Below, one piece after another: positions 60,164-64,000 of a DNA stretch of 64,000 nt. The number at the start of each line of letters is the position of its first letter. Position 1 is the first letter of the stretch. The position numbers and the translations under genes were made by a program. Source of the stretch: Ilyonectria destructans (lineage: Eukaryota > Ascomycota > Sordariomycetes > Hypocreales > Nectriaceae); assembly GCA_020740775.1 (NCBI GenBank), contig JAHEWK010000021.1, positions 248,001 through 312,000 on the forward strand. The letters are read 5' to 3'. The notes under the pieces were generated by a model. It worked only from the letters and a program-made list of their open reading frames with translations, was not told where the DNA came from and made no database searches.

Positions 60164-63100
60164 TCACTCCTTTTGTTCGACTGTAGTACAGCTAGGGACT
60201 CTTGAATCTTCAAGCCATGTAGCAATTGTTTCCTTCTCAAGCTCTTGCAGTCTCTGCATTTCAGTTAGTAACCGAGGATCAGGTCCGAATTGGAGGTCTT
60301 TCATGTCGATCTTCTGCAGGAGATGAAGGCCTTCGGAGGATCGAAGTCTGGATAGCTGGACATATGTCGAGCAAAACTTCCTGTGACGGTCTTGTCCCCG
60401 TATGGTAGGGTCATCTCTGATGTCGAGGATCGCAGCTGTGAGGGTCGAGCCTTGTACCTTGTAGTCGGTGAGGCAGAAGGCCGGGCACATTGGAACTTGT
60501 TTTCTTCGCACAGAGTAACCTTTCAGGGTAATAGACCGCTCTAATGGGAACACGGGCGTGACTGAAGATTCCAGGCCTTCGAATCCACACGCTTTTGACT
60601 TGTCATGTCTAAATATAATACATGCAGGAGGTCTGGTACACATGACATAGAGGTCGTCGATTTGAAAGAATTCGGCTAATTGGAAGGCGTTAGATAGGCC
60701 CGCCGCTCTTTATGGGGACGCAAACTTGCCGGTCGGATCCACCCCGACGCCTATAGCAGTTCCTGCGGCTCCATTGACCTGCCCTATAAGTGTACAGGCG
60801 TTGGTTAATATTACCGCAGGCATATTTAGCGTATATAAAAAGAGTCCAGGGAAGGGAATCTTCGTGCCCTGGTCCGGCAGCTGAAGCAAGTTATCAGCAC
60901 GGAGTCGTAAATTCATCGTCCCGGTGGATTTGGTTCGCGTATGGAGCGCAGGGAAGACATAGATTTTTTGGGATCGGCTGTGCGCGAATAGCTCCATCCG
61001 AATACGATTCACCTGATGTCGAAGAGAGTTCAGCTTGACGACGGTGGTCGTATCCTCCAGTTGAGGTGCGGCGAGGGATGTGATAACTTTGGAGTTGAGG
61101 AGAGCCAGGTCATCTTCTGTTAGTGTCGCCGCCCTTGCTCGGGACAGGAAGTCTCGGAACGAGGCGTCTTCTGATTGCCTCATCTGCTCATTCAAAATAA
61201 TGACTTGTTTGAACTGATGCCAGATCAGTCGGCCATTCTCGTCTTCATTGTTGCCGGTTCTAGGCTCCTTCCATAGTGCTGGGCCCCGAACAGGCGGGAA
61301 CTGGAAGAAATTACCCATGAGGATGACGATGGGCAGTCCGCCGAAGAAGTCAGTCGACGTCCTGTCGAGGGATCGGGCAATTTTGCAGTGGTTATCAACC
61401 ATGCTGAGCGTGCTGAGATCCACCATGCTCACCTCATCGATGATCATGATTGTCTTGCGGGACCAGAGCCTTCTCACACGAGGCTTCATGGCCGAGCCTC
61501 GCGAGCGATTAATGGAGATCCCCAGGGACGTGTGGTATGTGTTCCCGCCGATGTTATCGACTGCGGCACCGGTCGGAGCCATGAGAATGACCTCGTCTTT
61601 GCGTCTGATGAGATCCATCCCAGCCACGATCCCCTTGATAACCTGGCTCTTACCTACGCCGCCTTGGCCTCCAACGTAAAGGAGGGTCTGCTGCCGCTTC
61701 GGCGTATCATAGGCACGATCCCCCCAGGCCAGCGCTTCGGATAGCACCCTCTCCACGACTAGCCGCTGTTTTCTATTAAGGGGAACATGCTCACTGAGTA
61801 TTGAAGCGAGAGACGCACCGGTGGGTTTCTCGCCAACTCGACACTGGCGATCTGCGACGGCGGGAATCATGTCTAATCCAGTTAACACGGGATGTATGAT
61901 GCCATTCCCGATTTCTAAATTAAAATCGTCAAACTCAAAGCCAGAGCCCGTTGCGGCCGGAGTCGTAATCCCTTTCTCTCCAAATTTGGCGAGGCTTTTC
62001 AGGCGACTCTCCCAACCATGGAGCGTGGATGATGGGAGGAACCTGAGGCTGGAGCTCTCATATGCCGGGATGTTGGAGATAATGAGTGGCCGAAGGTTCT
62101 GCATCAACAGACCCTGAGTACGGGTTGTTCCGCGGGCCAATGCAGGGATACGTCGTCCAGTCATGAGGGCCTCTCGATCCCACGCTTTAGTAATAGAGTG
62201 GTAGGCTGCGATCAACGTCTCCGCGCTAAAACTCTCATCTCGAGCGTGGAAGAATTCTTCGTCTTCTTCGATATCGGAGCCAAAATATACAGGCTCCACG
62301 TCGTCAGCACCGGGGTCAAGTGAGTGGCCGGCATGGTCTGCTGACTTCCACAACTTTGAATCAATTTCGCAGTCTTCCTTAGACTTCCGCAGCAGCTCAA
62401 TGTTCGCCGCAAAGCATCGATTATGCGGCGGGAGCGTAGGCTCTACCGCCGCCCATACTTGAGCGCAGGCATCCCGCGTCGTCGCGTACCGTCGGAAGAG
62501 AGATAACAAGTTGTCCCAGGGAACAAATAGCCCCAACAATATCTCTGCCATGTCGTTCACGATCGCCGCCGTTTTCGGGTGGCCCCCGGGGACGGAGTCT
62601 TCTGCGGCTTGGAACTCGGTCAGCTGTCCGTTGAAGGCGACCGTGGCGACCTGGGATGGCGTGCGAGCTAGACGCTGAACATGTGTGGCACACCTGGGGT
62701 GGTTTGGGTCATACTCCACGTCCTCTGCGATAGCCTCACGTATATACATGGTCCGTACGAGCATACAGTATTCAAACAACGCCAAAGGAGCCAGGTGCGG
62801 GCCACGCCATTTATAGTTGTCAAATATGCTGACGGGAGCCGTGTCCCCGGCTTCATATGCGCAGGGTTCTTCCCCCATAGGGCCAGAGGAGTTAGCGCCT
62901 GCAGGGCTGCCTGGCTGAACGATTGCACGCACATACCGCCTCAACCACCAGAGGTTTACCCGGACGAAGTTGTAGTTGATCGTGTAATAGGTCGGTAGCC
63001 GGAGCAGAGTGCTGGCGACCTGGACCTCGCTAATCTCGCGGTCATGGGAGAGGGTGTTGAAGCAGCGCAACGCAAAATTGTCCATACCCTTCTCTCGAAG

Positions 63101-64000
63101 TCGTACGTCTGTGGCTGTTGGCGGCTCAGCAACCTTCGCCCTTTCAATGGACTGTTTCAACAAAGCCGCCTTCGCTACCATCTGCCATGGTGAGACATCG
63201 TCTTTCGTGGCGTAGTTGGTGATGTAGTAGATCAGAGACAGAGATTTAGAGACGGTTGGAATCCAAGAGATATCTTGATTCGAACGGACACATCTGGCTA
63301 TGGCAGGGTTCCACGGGTTAATCCAGCCATGATTTCGAGCGAGGTGAATCAGTCCGAACTCATCTACTCTGGAGGTAGGAACCAGATCTCGGGGCATACC
63401 GAACCGACAAGTGTTTTTGCCCAAGCCAGTTTGTCGATATTTAAAGCAGGTCGAGAGGTGATTTCTTGAATGGAGCTGCTTTCGGCCTGCTACGGAGTTG
63501 CTGTCATGGGACAATTTGAGGTGGTAATCGTCATCCGATTCTAGCTCCTTGGTCGAAGGCGCCACGCTCGAAAGGCTCACCTCAGGGTCCAGTGGAATAC
63601 TCTCATCTACTCCTTGCATGATGGTCGACTCTAGGTAACGGATCATGCGAGCAGAAAACTGGTCATCCTTGAGCAGCCGATCTCGCAAAGTAGTGAAACC
63701 AAGGTTACCTCTAACCCATGCTAGTGCGTGCAGGTGCAGCATTCCTCGGCCATTGGTCTCAACAACGGCAAAATGGTTCGAAAGATCGCCAAGGATCCCA
63801 ATTCGGCCGGTATTCGTGGCGAGAAGGCCGTCTAGGACGGCTTTGCAGACATGATGGAAGAACTGTGCAACAGCAACCGGGTTCGAGGTCGCTGTGGCCT
63901 CACGGATTGCGGCATTCGCAGCCGCAAAGGTGTCCCCAGAATACTCTACACCAGCCAAAATTAGAACCAGAGGATTTCGCAAGTCCGAGGGGTTGATGGT
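60164..64000 (-). pseudogene. Helitron Rep-helicase, partial at window edge, one in-frame stop
   Basis: The frame enters from the right edge (TINPSDLRNPLVL, so the start lies outside) and runs to 60164. Rep part: GRGMLHLHALAWV (HUH-type His pair) and YYITNYATKDD (paired Tyr with Lys). Pif1-family helicase part: VGGQGGVGKSQVIKG (Walker A), MIIDEVSMVDL (Walker B), LMGNFFQFPPV (Asn where Asp is common), TDYKVQGSTLTAAI and YVQLSRLRSSEGL. A TAA at 60710-60712 interrupts between KFASP and RAAGLSNAFQ with the same frame on both sides; CAA to TAA would explain it. Full-length Rep-helicases initiate rolling-circle transposition; this copy would lack the last 182 residues. Confidence 0.88.

Noticed and set aside
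60226..63215. Plus-strand ORFs opposite the Helitron
   Set aside because: Antisense shadows; the minus strand has coherent Rep-helicase motifs.

Overview
The window looks like a transposon-packed accessory region of a filamentous ascomycete (Pezizomycotina). The evidence is a set of short (about 50-70 nt) spliceosomal introns with CTAAC/CTGAC-like branch sites, fungus-specific families (CFEM receptor, rhodopsin-like/PTH11-type membrane proteins, a Zn2Cys6 transcription factor), and a fungal mobile-element repertoire: chromodomain Ty3/gypsy, Ty1/copia, a Tad-like LINE, hAT, MULE, Helitron and MITEs. I cannot name the genus.

Layout. 1-3221: a segmental duplication (second copy 40627-43431) carrying a rhodopsin-like gene; this copy also holds a 299-bp MITE. 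3222-8844: a copia element with identical 163-bp LTRs and a broken gag-pol. 8845-9495: C-terminal fragment of a Pif1/Helitron helicase. 10072-10283: solo LTR. 11169-15061: an ordinary genic island (CFEM receptor, MFS transporter remnant, alpha/beta hydrolase). 15286-20900: chromodomain gypsy element (Gypsy-1, minus strand) abutting a hAT transposase remnant (20901-22874). 23315-25016: methyltransferase fragment and a third rhodopsin-like gene. 25924-27753: Zn2Cys6 regulator cut off by Gypsy-2 (27754-33869, minus strand, intact 1746-aa gag-pol). 33870-34457: 5' end of a third gypsy family (Gypsy-3). 34458-36017: decayed MULE transposase carrying a palindromic MITE. 36996-40358: an apparently intact DNA transposon with perfect 192-bp terminal inverted repeats (TIRs), an 8-bp target duplication and a spliced 821-aa DUF6589-like protein. 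This is the strongest candidate for an undescribed system.

43843-57127 is a multi-level nest. An old hAT transposase gene is split by a younger hAT (45865-56646, 8-bp duplication CAGGGGAG). That hAT's right end is split by a Tad-like LINE (49524-56616, 16-bp duplication), and the LINE is split by a 1.6-kb TA-flanked TIR element (51782-53392). A 640-bp inverted-repeat element encoding only a FAR1-like DNA-binding protein also sits inside the hAT.

57369-60144 returns to host genes (zinc-type oxidoreductase, MYND-finger protein) with solo LTRs between them. 60164-64000 is a Helitron replicase/helicase running off the right edge.

Two patterns recur. The three gypsy families each carry a primer-binding site complementary to their own LTR, which indicates Tf1-like self-priming. 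The nearly identical LTR pairs of the complete elements lack matching target duplications, whereas two solo LTRs have perfect ones, which suggests LTR-LTR recombination (or mis-assembly) shaped the region. All coordinates, splice sites and repeat matches were read by eye. Family names come from recognised motifs, not from database searches.
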